NCBI RefSeq assembly: GCF_000817815.1
Contig: NZ_JPRD01000043.1
Coordinates: 1 to 64,000, forward strand
DNA length: 64,000 nt
Origin: Vibrio owensii CAIM 1854 = LMG 25443
Lineage (GTDB): Bacteria > Pseudomonadota > Gammaproteobacteria > Enterobacterales > Vibrionaceae
Direction: 5' to 3'
A program made the translations under genes and the position numbers. Below are positions 1-8,245 of this stretch, piece by piece (within the stretch, counting starts at the first letter, position 1; each line of letters opens with the position of its first letter). Under the pieces are notes generated by a model. The model searched no databases, was not told the DNA's origin, and saw only the letters and a program-made list of their open reading frames with translations.

Positions 1-49
1 CTTTATTGGGCAAACGGCACAGCTATTTTTCGCTCTCTCAGATACGACA

Positions 50-80
50 ACAAAGCCACAGGCAGGACCTGTGGCTTTGT
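50..80. terminator. Perfect 11-bp inverted repeat, possible terminator of an upstream gene
   Basis: The arms at 50-60 and 70-80 pair perfectly around a 9-nt loop. Neither side has a clear run of T, so it is a weak intrinsic terminator at best. It probably closes a gene lying left of the window. Between it and 427 I see no convincing gene. Confidence 0.4.
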
Positions 81-427
81 ATAACAACGACAGAATGTTT
101 TTCATTCAATTTGAATAGGGAACGCATTCTGTGTGCAGCGCTGGGCGTTTTATCACCACAATAGGGAGGGAAAACACCTAAGCTTATCGGATGTCCTCGG
201 TGGGCTACTTTGCAGTTATGCCAAGTTCAAATCGATACTATTACTTCTGGCCAGACAGTAAATAGTAACTCAAAGAAAAAGCAGGGATACCCGAGGCTCT
301 CAAGCATAGTCTAAAATTGAGCGTTGAAATCGCAAGTCTACCAGATGTCAAAATGAAGATAGTTGACGGAATTTTCCCTAAAAGAGTCCTGAAATGAACT
401 TCTAGCAGCAAGCCGGCATAGGGATAG

Positions 428-452
428 TTTGTCCAACAGGCTGTTGGACAAA
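428..452. repeat. Perfect 11-bp inverted repeat with 3-nt loop
   Basis: The arms 428-438 and 442-452 are exact complements with only three bases between them, giving a very stable hairpin on either strand. There is no T tract. It lies about 80 bp past the stop of the HNH gene, so it could be part of that transcript's 3' end or a structured RNA. A second perfect hairpin follows at 468-488. Confidence 0.6.
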
Positions 453-467
453 TTCTCGTCCCCAATT

Positions 468-488
468 TTGCAAGAGTATCTCTTGCAA
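468..488. repeat. Perfect 8-bp inverted repeat with 5-nt loop
   Basis: The arms 468-475 and 481-488 are exact complements. It lies 15 bp from the 428-452 hairpin. On the minus strand the pair falls just downstream of the Septu-like genes. A weaker stem (508-512 with 523-527), followed on the minus strand by five T, is the likelier terminator of that operon. Confidence 0.5.
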
Positions 489-531
489 ACATGCAAATGG
501 TAAAAATAGGAGCTAATACTCACTCCTTCAT

Positions 532-1197
532 TTAAAACCCAACTCTTAACTGAGGATGATTATCCACAAGGTAAGAATCGTTCAAGTAGTAGTATCGCCA
601 AAATATAGAGAATGGATGTTTTACATTAAGCATTGCTTCGAAAGTTTCTTCTGCTTCTTGCTTTGCTGTTCGTCCTGAACTCTTGTTACGGAGCACCTGC
701 CTTGCTAATAGCAACTTGGTATAATACTCCCACATTTGATCCATCAGAGCAGTACGGCTAATACCTCTTAAAGCCGTATTCTCTAGGTTGTAGCAAGCCT
801 CTAGTAATGTCACCGTGTTTTCTGTTTGGGTGCATGGTTTTGCACTGGTTGCCGAAACTTCAACATCTCCATCAGGTGTAGAAGGCATCAAGCATTTAAC
901 CATTGCACCAACATCGTAAAAACGATTAGCACAATCTAAAAGATTGATATGCGTACTGCTTTTGATGCTATTGCATCGAGAGCATGAGTAGTACAAGTTC
1001 TCCCAGTTGTATTTCAATTCGGGAACTTTTTTGTGCGGAATGAAATGTTCCACTTCTACATCTTGGATCTCATCTCGTTCACACAGGTAGCACTTCTCGA
1101 AGAACATAGGCTTTAATTTCTTGAGAACATCCACTTCATTGTATTGATTCTTAGTGATGCTATCTGGTGTAGGGTATGTTCGAACAACATTGAACAT
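532..1197 (-). CDS. ptuB: HNH endonuclease, PtuB-like effector of a Septu-type defence module
   Basis: A 221-residue protein with a compact N-terminal HNH/zinc nuclease: C36-x2-C39, then E50-H51 and P54-H55-K56, then N67-L-Y-Y-S-C72-S-R-C75-N76. This spacing and length fit the TIGR02646/PtuB group, the nuclease partner of a PtuA ATPase in Septu and in retron Ec78. The C-terminal 140 residues show no motif I know. It starts 4 bp after the stop of the ATPase gene on the same strand, so the two are surely co-transcribed. No reverse transcriptase is present, so this is plain Septu rather than a retron. Antiphage activity is inferred from the family. Other HNH-plus-ATPase pairs exist, so the exact system name is less certain than the fold. 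Confidence 0.75.
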   Translation of the reverse strand: MFNVVRTYPTPDSITKNQYNEVDVLKKLKPMFFEKCYLCERDEIQDVEVEHFIPHKKVPELKYNWENLYYSCSRCNSIKSSTHINLLDCANRFYDVGAMVKCLMPSTPDGDVEVSATSAKPCTQTENTVTLLEACYNLENTALRGISRTALMDQMWEYYTKLLLARQVLRNKSSGRTAKQEAEETFEAMLNVKHPFSIFWRYYYLNDSYLVDNHPQLRVGF

Positions 1198-1201
1198 TTA
1201 G

Positions 1202-2431
1202 TTACCCCTCACCATCGGTCGAATCTAAAAGAGCATTCTTACCTAGTAAAAGGAATGCACGTGAACGAGCGTTTAACTGCCCCTCATGCGGCTCTATTCC
1301 GTCAATTAGTTCCTGTAATCGTTCCGTATTTACTGGCTCTTGATTAATGATTTCAGCCATCTCATCCAATTGTTTGTTTAATATATCGGAAGTACTTTCA
1401 ACACCTAGTAGTCCTTTTAAAATCGACTCATATGAGTACATAGAAAGGTCTTCCAGTGTTTCAAGTTTACTTAGATCATAAATTATTGAGTCATTTACCG
1501 ACTGAACAACAAAAGGTGAATGCGTAGTTACAATGAACTGAATCTTTGGGAAAGCCTTGTCAAAGAAAGAAAAGATTTTTCGTTGAATCGAAACATGCAG
1601 ATGCGCATCAATTTCATCAATTAAAACGAAACCAGTGATATCTTCCGCTGGTATATCACGCAACTCGACTTTCATCAGTAAATCGGCGTAAATGCTTAGA
1701 ATTGAACTGTAGCCAGAAGACAAGTTATTAAATCGATATGGCTCCTTTCCTTCTTGGTGAATGTAGAAGGCTTGTTCCTCAGGGTTATATTGAAGAATTA
1801 GTTCATTATCTTCAAACAGGTTACGGAGATCATTTTGTACTTTTTCAAACCATTCGTTTATCTGTTGCTCTTTCTCTGGATTATTTTCACGAGCAATTAC
1901 ATGCGAACCATAGTTGTAATAACTGACTAGATATTTTTCGAACTGATTACTTGAATCCTCTTCGAAACCTTGGGATTTACCAGCCTGCTTCACGTTAGAT
2001 ATGCTTTCAATTTGACCATTTCCAGCAATGTTACTTGCAAGTCGATTCGCTTCGAAAAAACGAAGGATAAATTGATTTTTGTTAACCAATTCGAACAGAG
2101 CATCAGAATCACTGATATCCATGTTTTCGTTAGATATACGTTCTAACTGCCCTTTGAATAACTGAACTTTGTTAGCGTAGAAATTGTAATTTTGGTCCGA
2201 TACGCCAATGCGATCTAACTGTGTTTGGTAATTGTTCAATTGTTGTTGAGTGGCTTCTTTAGACTGTATTTTCCTATTAAAGAATTGCTTTAGGTATTGA
2301 TCTAACTGACGTAGAAAACGAGTCTTGCCGCAGCCGTTTCCACCTGTGATTATGAGGTTTTTTCCGTTTAAGTTAATGGTAACGTACTTATCACTAGTAC
2401 CAATCAATTTGAAATCTATTGATTCAATCAT
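1202..2431 (-). CDS. ptuA: AAA/SMC-type ATPase, PtuA-like component of a Septu-type defence module
   Basis: About 409 residues of an ABC/SMC-like ATPase. The Walker A motif GGNGCGKT lies about 30 residues from the start. A coiled-coil-prone middle rich in Q, N and E follows. The ABC signature is NNLSSGYSS, the Walker B is FVLIDEIDAHLH, and the switch histidine is in TTHSPF. This is the OLD/PtuA layout, though shorter than many PtuA proteins. I chose the ATG at 2431 because the frame can extend to 2482 only through a TTG, and ATPases of this type usually begin about 30 residues before Walker A. In known Septu systems the ATPase senses infection and unleashes the HNH partner encoded just downstream; here that is inference from family and order. 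Confidence 0.75.
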   Translation of the reverse strand: MIESIDFKLIGTSDKYVTINLNGKNLIITGGNGCGKTRFLRQLDQYLKQFFNRKIQSKEATQQQLNNYQTQLDRIGVSDQNYNFYANKVQLFKGQLERISNENMDISDSDALFELVNKNQFILRFFEANRLASNIAGNGQIESISNVKQAGKSQGFEEDSSNQFEKYLVSYYNYGSHVIARENNPEKEQQINEWFEKVQNDLRNLFEDNELILQYNPEEQAFYIHQEGKEPYRFNNLSSGYSSILSIYADLLMKVELRDIPAEDITGFVLIDEIDAHLHVSIQRKIFSFFDKAFPKIQFIVTTHSPFVVQSVNDSIIYDLSKLETLEDLSMYSYESILKGLLGVESTSDILNKQLDEMAEIINQEPVNTERLQELIDGIEPHEGQLNARSRAFLLLGKNALLDSTDGEG

Positions 2432-2754
2432 GCTTTTAACCAATTGTGAGCCTGATTGATATTCTACAAGGTGAATTTGCAAGTACCAACTACATAATTT
2501 GCCATACTTCTAGTTATTCATGAATTGCTAATTTAGTAAACTTACTGACTCATTTGTGTCCAGAGACGTGTTGGGGCGACTAGCGCTAACTCGCATTTAC
2601 CCCAAAGTGTATCTACTTCTCATGTGTTTGAGCTGTTACCCGACCGAAAAACATCGAGTTAAATTTAGCGACGATATCAGCGTAAAAGCTACGCTTCAAT
2701 CACTTAAATTGGTTTATTTATGGTTGGATTTATACGAATTAGCTAAAGAAGCAA

Positions 2755-3231
2755 CTAAGGGTAAGCTTGACTGTTCTTTGAGAGATCTAGAGCTATGGTC
2801 GATTGATAGAACGGAGATGAGTAATCCTGAAAGATTTGGTTGTATTGCTCACGGCTATCAAGCACAAAAGCAACTCGAACGTGGTCTAGGTTGTATGTCG
2901 TTAAAACAGAACGTAACCAACCTGCCAACGAATTCTCCAAAAGCGCTCTACAGCCCACGAACCACACCCATGTTTGCTGAACACTTCGAATAATATCTAA
3001 GATTTCTGACTTGTATCGGTACCTATCTCCCATTGAAGTTAGGTCTATGTACACAACATTAGCACCCAGTCCATGGTTAACTCGGTTGTAGATATCTTGA
3101 AGCTCTTTACCGCATTCACTATCAAATGTGTGAAACCTCATCATGCCCAACTCCCAATAGCCATTTATTAAGCGTTCTGGTGTACCTAAGGGCCAGCTAT
3201 CAAAGGTGTATAAATTATTATCTTTACGCAT
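2755..3231 (-). CDS. Hypothetical protein upstream of the Septu-like pair
   Basis: A 158-residue ORF on the same strand as ptuAB, ending about 320 bp before the ptuA start. I recognise no domain. It is mildly acidic with a Trp/Tyr-rich first third, and has no signal peptide or membrane segment. A hydrophobic strand (NVVYIDLT, about residue 58) followed by a helix could mean a small alpha/beta fold. It starts only about 90 bp from the IS3 remnant, so it may be island cargo. The ORF overlaps a plus-strand ORF (2556-2993), which makes the coding call uncertain. I assign no function. Confidence 0.45.
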   Translation of the reverse strand: MRKDNNLYTFDSWPLGTPERLINGYWELGMMRFHTFDSECGKELQDIYNRVNHGLGANVVYIDLTSMGDRYRYKSEILDIIRSVQQTWVWFVGCRALLENSLAGWLRSVLTTYNLDHVRVAFVLDSREQYNQIFQDYSSPFYQSTIALDLSKNSQAYP

Positions 3232-3318
3232 CTACAAAACTTATTTTTATGAACAGATTAGAGAAGTGGAGTCTAATGGTTGAACACATAAGCCAATACC
3301 TTTGGTGGTTAATCCGGC

Positions 3319-3527
3319 TCATGCGGCATATCTCTGTTTGCTAAAGTAGATTTCATCAGGTGGGAGGCCATTGAGTCCCTGACAATTACGCTCCTCATTA
3401 TAAAACATCATGTAGTGCACGATTTCAAGCTCTACTTCGCGGGGCGTACTGTTAGCTCTTAGTAAACCTCCTCATATTTCAGACTTCGCCATAATTGCTC
3501 AATAAAAAATTTTCGACCGAGCACTTT
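3319..3527 (-). mobile_element. IS3-family transposase (OrfB) C-terminal remnant, frameshifted
   Basis: Read on the minus strand, about 3527-3463 encodes RKFFIEQLWRSLKYEEVY, the block around the last catalytic Glu of IS3-family integrase cores. A one-base loss just after the Tyr codon breaks the frame. In the next frame 3462-3319 continues with the family-typical tail (STPREVELEIVHYM, then FYNEERNCQGLNGLPPDEIY) to a stop. The upstream part carrying the two catalytic Asp residues is missing, so the element is dead. An IS terminus may lie in 3240-3318, but I could not define an inverted repeat. It shows that the region around the Septu-like genes has been visited by insertion sequences. Confidence 0.75.
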
Positions 3528-3600
3528 GGCCAAAAATCATTTGTTTGATTAAAAAGTGGTAAGCTGGTCAAGGGATTGCATAAGGTATTCCCCCATGCGG

Positions 3601-3624
3601 TTAAGCTAATGATCGTTAGCTTAA
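3601..3624. repeat. Perfect 9-bp inverted repeat, 6-nt loop
   Basis: Arms 3601-3609 and 3616-3624 are exact complements. No T run follows. It lies in non-coding debris beyond the truncated end of the IS3 remnant and could be a leftover of a mobile-element end or a small operator. Confidence 0.5.
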
Positions 3625-4153
3625 CTTCTCAAGCTCTCTCACAACTATTAAGAAATCCTCACCATTTTGTGTAATTTTATTTGGGCTGACACAAACCTGC
3701 CCCTTTGCAACTTAGAGTAAAAGATCATTCTCATCTTGTTAATGCGAATTTCCCCTACGAAAAGTTATCCGAATAGAGTATGGCTAGCGTAGCGAGAAAT
3801 TACGCTTCATCGAGCAATTTAACCCTTCAATACATCTGGCACTGGCACGATCAACAAGATTTTGAGCTTCAACATCATTACCAACAATGATGCGATGCGG
3901 AAAGTGTCAACTTGAATAAGTGACAGATAGACTCTCGAACACAGATGATGTGACAGACCCAGTGTTCACATCTAACTACTAAATGAATATCTATTCATGA
4001 GGATGAGCTAGATAAAGGTAGAGTTGAGTGGGGGATATAGATAGCTACTCGATCAAATGAAAAGATGAACCGCCAATCGTTCTGCTAGCACCTGAAGCGA
4101 TTAACCCACTGACTCTGACAATATTCTAAATATACAATTGACAACATTCCCAA
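3625..4153. other. Decayed intergenic stretch with no intact gene
   Basis: All frames are broken. The only suggestive piece is on the minus strand at about 3908-3784, a stop-bounded run of about 38 codons reading FPHRIIVGNDVEAQ and onward. It loosely resembles the end of a short-chain dehydrogenase, but this is too weak to call. The segment runs straight into the truncated mscS-like gene, so it probably marks the rearrangement junction. Confidence 0.4.
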
Positions 4154-4898
4154 CTAAAATTCAGTATCAGGAAAATTGCTGAACACTGAGTTAGGTACAT
4201 AGATAGGTCGCTTATCGAAGGTACGAATGCTGGTCATGCGCCAGCCAATACGTTCCACCGTTCCTTCAATTTGACGGTCTGGAGAGCGGATCCAATCGCC
4301 AACTTTAAACGGACGATCAAAGTAAATCATCAAACCACCAAAGAAGTTTGATAGAAGATCCTTGGCTGCCAAACCGACAATCAAACCGCCGACACCACCA
4401 AAGGTCAGCAAACCGGAAAGGCTGAGGCCAAATGCCTGCATAACCGTTAATACACCGATGACGATAAAGAACAGGCGAGCGACTTTCGCGACGGCTTGTA
4501 CGGTTGTCTCGTCACGGGTTTTCTGCTCAAGCACGTAGTCTTCGACGTTGGTGATAAGGCGCATCACAATCCAAACTAGGATGCTGATAACAAGAATGAG
4601 TTTAAGGGTGCTGAGCCAGTTGAACTCGTTCCCCAACTCACTTTGCAGAACAATGCCTAAAGATACCGTCGCAGGCCAACACCAGATTAAGGTACTGACG
4701 GGGGTTTTGAGTGCTTCTAATAAAAGGTCATCCCAATGAAAAGGGGGGGGTCTCGACCAAAATAGCTAATCGAGAATGCAATACGCGCCACGCAATCCAA
4801 GCAAAAAAGCTCGCAATCGTAATGAACAGTACGCTGCTGCTCCAGTCTTGATGATGGGCCATGATGTAAGTTTGAAGTTCTGTAAACCACTGTGGCAT
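4154..4898 (-). pseudogene. MscS-family mechanosensitive channel, frameshifted at a G8 tract and 3'-truncated
   Basis: The first part (ATG at 4898, MPQWFTELQTY) covers one membrane segment. At the G8 run 4743-4750 (C8 on the coding strand) the frame shifts and hits a stop within about 10 bp. One C fewer would read on as HWDDLLLEALKTP into the second part. That part holds the next membrane helices, the Gly/Ala-rich pore helix (LTFGGVGGLIVGLAAKD) and the start of the beta domain (VPNSVFSN), then stops after PDTEF. Normal small MscS proteins run about 100 residues further. Two independent lesions argue for a pseudogene, though the homopolymer step alone could be phase variation or a read error. 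The 3' loss coincides with the edge of the accessory segment. Confidence 0.8.
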
Positions 4899-5247
4899 AA
4901 GTAAAGTTTCATTTTTTGGAACAATGAGTGAAAGGTAGCAGAGTTTGAGTTTCCGCCCTAGCAAAATGATGTGATTCGAATAATCCGTTCTTGTCTTCTT
5001 ATAACTGTTATTAAGGAGATGAGTGTTTAGCGTGATGTTAATGATTAATGTGTAAATACAAGATAATGATACGTATGGTGAAATGTAAATTTTGTGCTGT
5101 TCAACCTACATGGTGTGATGAAACTCGAACTTTGAAAGATAAGCGCTATCATTCGAACCATCAATTGTAGGTTCTTTGACTCATCGCTAACATTTATCAA
5201 GCTCAAATATGAGACTTTAGTGTCACTTTGACATACGGAGATAAACC

Positions 5248-5595
5248 ATGGAATTCACAGAGCTAGATAGAAATGCGCTCTACGACATTTGGATGTCGCA
5301 AAAAGCAAAAATGCACCTCACCCAAATGGAGATGACAAAGCGCCTAGGTTTAAGCTTGCATGAGTTCTCTGCTTTGTTACGTGGGAATGCTCCGCTAACA
5401 CTTGGCTTCGTGAAGCAACTTTGCGAACAATTGCACGTTCGCCCTGGTCAAGTGATTCCATCTATGAGCAAACGCGATATTTCTTCTTCGGGCTCCGTGT
5501 ACCTGCAAAACCGTATCACCGTAGATGGTGAAATCCGTAATGTCTTTATTGAAGGCAACCAAGTTGTGATCGAATACGAACACACGGTGAACTAA
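5248..5595 (+). CDS. XRE-type helix-turn-helix regulator
   Basis: A 115-residue protein with an N-terminal HTH at about residues 22-65 (LTQMEMTKRLGLS, then LHEFSALLRGNAPLT). The C-terminal half is mostly beta (SVYLQNRITVDGEIRN). The start is supported by a GGAG seven bases upstream. It stands alone; the glycosyltransferase gene begins 82 bp downstream, so read-through is possible. Its target is unknown. The 4965-5247 region upstream holds the divergent promoters of this gene and the mscS remnant and nothing else I can define. Confidence 0.8.
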   Translation: MEFTELDRNALYDIWMSQKAKMHLTQMEMTKRLGLSLHEFSALLRGNAPLTLGFVKQLCEQLHVRPGQVIPSMSKRDISSSGSVYLQNRITVDGEIRNVFIEGNQVVIEYEHTVN

Positions 5596-5677
5596 CCGAT
5601 CCATCCGTGTATTTTTTGTCGTAGACAATTTATTCACATCTCTACTGATAAAACTAGCAGCCATGATGTCCCTTTGA

Positions 5678-6742
5678 ATGAAAGGAATGGCTGTGGAGAC
5701 TTTTCTCCGTAATTTCGATAAACAACGTCGTCGTTTGACGCACCAACTTGAGCCTAAACTTGCAGGTTGGTTGAATGACGACTCTCTCACTGTTCACGAA
5801 CCAATGCCGCACGCTCAGGTAAAACGTATTTTGATCGTGAGAAACAACAGTCGTATCGGAAATATGTACTTCCTGCTTCCGTTTGTTCATCAGGTTCTAC
5901 GCTTATACCCAAATACGAAAGTTGATCTATTGTTGAATTCGCCTTGGCAAGGTGAAGTCTTCAAGAATCTTGGCATCAATCAAATTCATTACTCCAACTT
6001 GTCATTCAAATCGCCAGATAAAGGACTTGCGACTATCCGTTTGTTAAAGCGAGAGAGATATGACTTGTTGTTCGCACCGACTGCGGGCGCGTGCGACACT
6101 TTTCTTTCCGCTGTGATTCCGGCGAAGAATAAGATCGCTTTTAAGAAAGTTAAAACAGAGCAAGTATTTACTCACTCCTCGGTCGCCGATTCGCCTTTTC
6201 GTCACGGTGCCTACAAGCCACTTTCTATCCTTGAAGCTATGGGACATGAACTTGATAACACCTTAGATCATCATATTGTGTTTGATTCAAAAGAGCTTTC
6301 CTCTGGTATTCAGCAAGCACGTAAATTACGCGAAGAAGGCAAGCCAACATTTGCTTTCTTCCGTGGTGCGCGAGGCAAGAAAAAGCTCAGTGACCATGCT
6401 TGGTTAACAATTCTGGCTGAATTTGAACGCAAGCAAGGACAGAGTGTGAATTGGGTGGAAGTACTAAGCCCGGATATCCAGCAGCCACTATTAAAAGACT
6501 CCCGCACTTTGGCATGCAAGGACCTGCGTCAATTGGGTGCAACGTTGCGTTATCTTGATGGCTTTCTTTGCTGTGATACGGGGCCGCTGCATTTAGCGGA
6601 TGCCGCAGGTGCGACTTGCTTTGGTTTTTATACAGAGACGTGCCCGCAGCGATTCGGATTGATGGGAGAGAAATGCCATGCGATTCGATTGTTTCTTTCG
6701 GAGGAACAAGCCGAGTTTGAGCCTGTGTTAAGAATGGCGTAA
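5678..6742 (+). CDS. Glycosyltransferase family 9 (heptosyltransferase-like)
   Basis: About 354 residues. The N-terminal Rossmann half opens with VKRILIVRNNSRIGNMYFLLP, and the C-terminal half carries the nucleotide-sugar motif CDTGPLHLADAAG followed by a GFYTETCPQRFG loop, typical of ADP-heptose:LPS heptosyltransferases (GT9). It should act at the inner face of the cytoplasmic membrane on lipid A-core or a similar acceptor. No other LPS genes are adjacent, so its acceptor is unclear. The start could be 5678 or the in-frame ATG at 5687; neither has a well-placed ribosome site. A strong terminator shared with lldD follows. Confidence 0.85.
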   Translation: MKGMAVETFLRNFDKQRRRLTHQLEPKLAGWLNDDSLTVHEPMPHAQVKRILIVRNNSRIGNMYFLLPFVHQVLRLYPNTKVDLLLNSPWQGEVFKNLGINQIHYSNLSFKSPDKGLATIRLLKRERYDLLFAPTAGACDTFLSAVIPAKNKIAFKKVKTEQVFTHSSVADSPFRHGAYKPLSILEAMGHELDNTLDHHIVFDSKELSSGIQQARKLREEGKPTFAFFRGARGKKKLSDHAWLTILAEFERKQGQSVNWVEVLSPDIQQPLLKDSRTLACKDLRQLGATLRYLDGFLCCDTGPLHLADAAGATCFGFYTETCPQRFGLMGEKCHAIRLFLSEEQAEFEPVLRMA

Positions 6743-6757
6743 CGCCGGATGAAATGA

Positions 6758-6788
6758 AAAAGTGACAGCACAATAGGCTGTCACTTTT
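6758..6788. terminator. Bidirectional terminator between GT9 gene and lldD
   Basis: A 12-bp perfect stem (6758-6769 with 6777-6788) and 7-nt loop, flanked by A on the left and T on the right, between two convergent genes. Confidence 0.9.
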
Positions 6789-6815
6789 GTATGAACATGG
6801 TTTAGAGCGATTTGC

Positions 6816-7955
6816 CTAAGGAATCTTCACCAAAGAATCACGCGATAAGTCAGAGATGGTTTTCGCTCCTGTAAGCGTCATTGCTACGCGCATTTCCTTA
6901 TCGTAAAGGTCAAGCAAGTTCTCTACGCCAGCACCGCCTTGCGCTGCGAGTGCGTATACAAAAGAGCGACCAAGCAGCGTACAGTCTGCACCAAGTGCCA
7001 GCATACGAACGACATCCAAACCAGTACGAATACCTGAATCGACGAAAATCTTCAGGTCACCTTTTACGGCATCTGCAATGCTTGGCAGCGCTTTTGCTGT
7101 TGAAAGCACACCATCAAGCTGACGACCACCGTGGTTAGATACCACGATACCATCAGCCCCGAAGCGAACCGCGTCTTTTGCATCTTCTTCGTCTAGGATG
7201 CCTTTGATGACCATCGGGCCATCCCAAAAGTCTCGAATCCACTCTAGATCTTTCCAAGAGATAGAAGGGTCGAAGTTTGCGCCTAGCCAGCCAATGTAGT
7301 CTTCTAGCTTGGTTGGCTCGCCACGGTAAGTGGAGATATTGCCTAAGTCGTGAGGTTTACCTAATACACCGACATCCAACGCCCAACTTGGGTGACGCAT
7401 GGCTTGGAATACTCGGCGCATCGCGGCATTAGGGCCACTCATACCAGAGTGCATGTCACGGTAACGCGCGCCCGGAACTGGCATATCCACAGTGAAGACC
7501 AGCGTTGTTACACCAGCAGCTTTAGCACGCTCAAGTACGTTCTTCATAAAGCCACGGTCTTTTAGAACATACAGCTGGAACCACATTGGGCGTTCAATCG
7601 CAGGTGCCACTTCTTCAATTGGACAAACGGATACAGTCGACATGGTGAAAGGAATACCTTTCTTTTCTGCCGCTTTTGCTGCTTGAACCTCACCACGTCG
7701 TGCGTACATACCGGTCAGGCCAACAGGCGCTAAAGCTATTGGCATTGCCAGCTTCTCGCCGAAGATTTCCGTTTCTAGGCTTAGATCGCTCATATCACGC
7801 AGAACACGTTGGCGTAGTGCCACGTCACCTAAGTCATCGGTGTTGTGCTTTAATGTGCGCTCGTCGTATGAACCGCCATCAATGTAATGGAAAAGGAATG
7901 GAGGCAGCTTGGCTTTCGCAGCAGCGCGGTAATCTGTAGAAGCAGAGATAATCAT
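6816..7955 (-). CDS. lldD: FMN-dependent L-lactate dehydrogenase
   Basis: A 379-residue member of the FMN alpha-hydroxy acid dehydrogenase family. It oxidises L-lactate to pyruvate and passes electrons to the quinone pool at the inner membrane. Landmarks are the N-terminal FHYIDGG, the FMN-contact block FTVDMPVPGARYRD, the active-site His/Arg in VVSNHGGRQLDG, and the FVDSGIRTG and LLGRSFVYAL phosphate-binding turns. The length matches E. coli LldD. It lies downstream of the permease on the same strand, separated by 290 bp that may carry its own promoter. A LysR gene divergent from the permease probably controls both. Confidence 0.95.
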   Translation of the reverse strand: MIISASTDYRAAAKAKLPPFLFHYIDGGSYDERTLKHNTDDLGDVALRQRVLRDMSDLSLETEIFGEKLAMPIALAPVGLTGMYARRGEVQAAKAAEKKGIPFTMSTVSVCPIEEVAPAIERPMWFQLYVLKDRGFMKNVLERAKAAGVTTLVFTVDMPVPGARYRDMHSGMSGPNAAMRRVFQAMRHPSWALDVGVLGKPHDLGNISTYRGEPTKLEDYIGWLGANFDPSISWKDLEWIRDFWDGPMVIKGILDEEDAKDAVRFGADGIVVSNHGGRQLDGVLSTAKALPSIADAVKGDLKIFVDSGIRTGLDVVRMLALGADCTLLGRSFVYALAAQGGAGVENLLDLYDKEMRVAMTLTGAKTISDLSRDSLVKIP

Positions 7956-8245
7956 ATTCGTGTGTCCTGGCTGTTATTCTAAGATTGCGTCCTGAGTCAA
8001 TGAGCACCTGCTCTGTCAGTGTTTCACTGACTGCCATCCTTTCGGCAGTCGACATCAGAATAGAGTATAGATAAGTGATTGAGCTGTGAGACATTCCATA
8101 CACGGAACAATCAATTATCTGCACTGAAAAAGACTGGCACATCGGTCGGGGGATTGATGCGGCAAGCCACACCAAAAGTGTCGGGGTAGTAGTGCTGACC
8201 GCTGTGCCAGAGAAAGTGCAGGGCGGGGGAGACCCTGCGTAAGTT
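7956..8245 (-). other. lldP-lldD intergenic region with two hairpins
   Basis: I see no gene in this 290-bp gap. A 7-bp perfect hairpin lies at 8029-8050. A 6-bp GC-rich hairpin at 8218-8238 lies just past the lldP stop and may slow or partly end transcription, giving the two genes unequal expression. Neither has a strong T tract on the minus strand. Confidence 0.5.

Noticed and set aside
241..523. Two short minus-strand ORFs downstream of the HNH gene
   Set aside because: They overlap each other in different frames, run through two perfect hairpins, and show no domain or ribosome site.
428..2482. Retron of the Ec78 type
   Set aside because: The ATPase and HNH pair fit, but no reverse transcriptase or msr/msd-like region is present.
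2556..2993. Plus-strand ORF of 145 residues between ptuA and the unknown gene
   Set aside because: It overlaps the minus-strand ORF at 2755-3231, has no good ribosome site and no recognisable domain. The two cannot both be firmly called; I kept the minus-strand one at modest confidence.
3601..3624. IS terminal inverted repeat
   Set aside because: The two arms face each other with a 6-nt loop, which is a hairpin and not a pair of element ends. No partner copy was seen.
3784..3908. Short-chain dehydrogenase C-terminal remnant
   Set aside because: Only about 38 codons with loose resemblance; chance is not excluded.
7879..8175. 98-residue ORF overlapping the lldD start
   Set aside because: It runs in another frame over lldD and its promoter, with no ribosome site.
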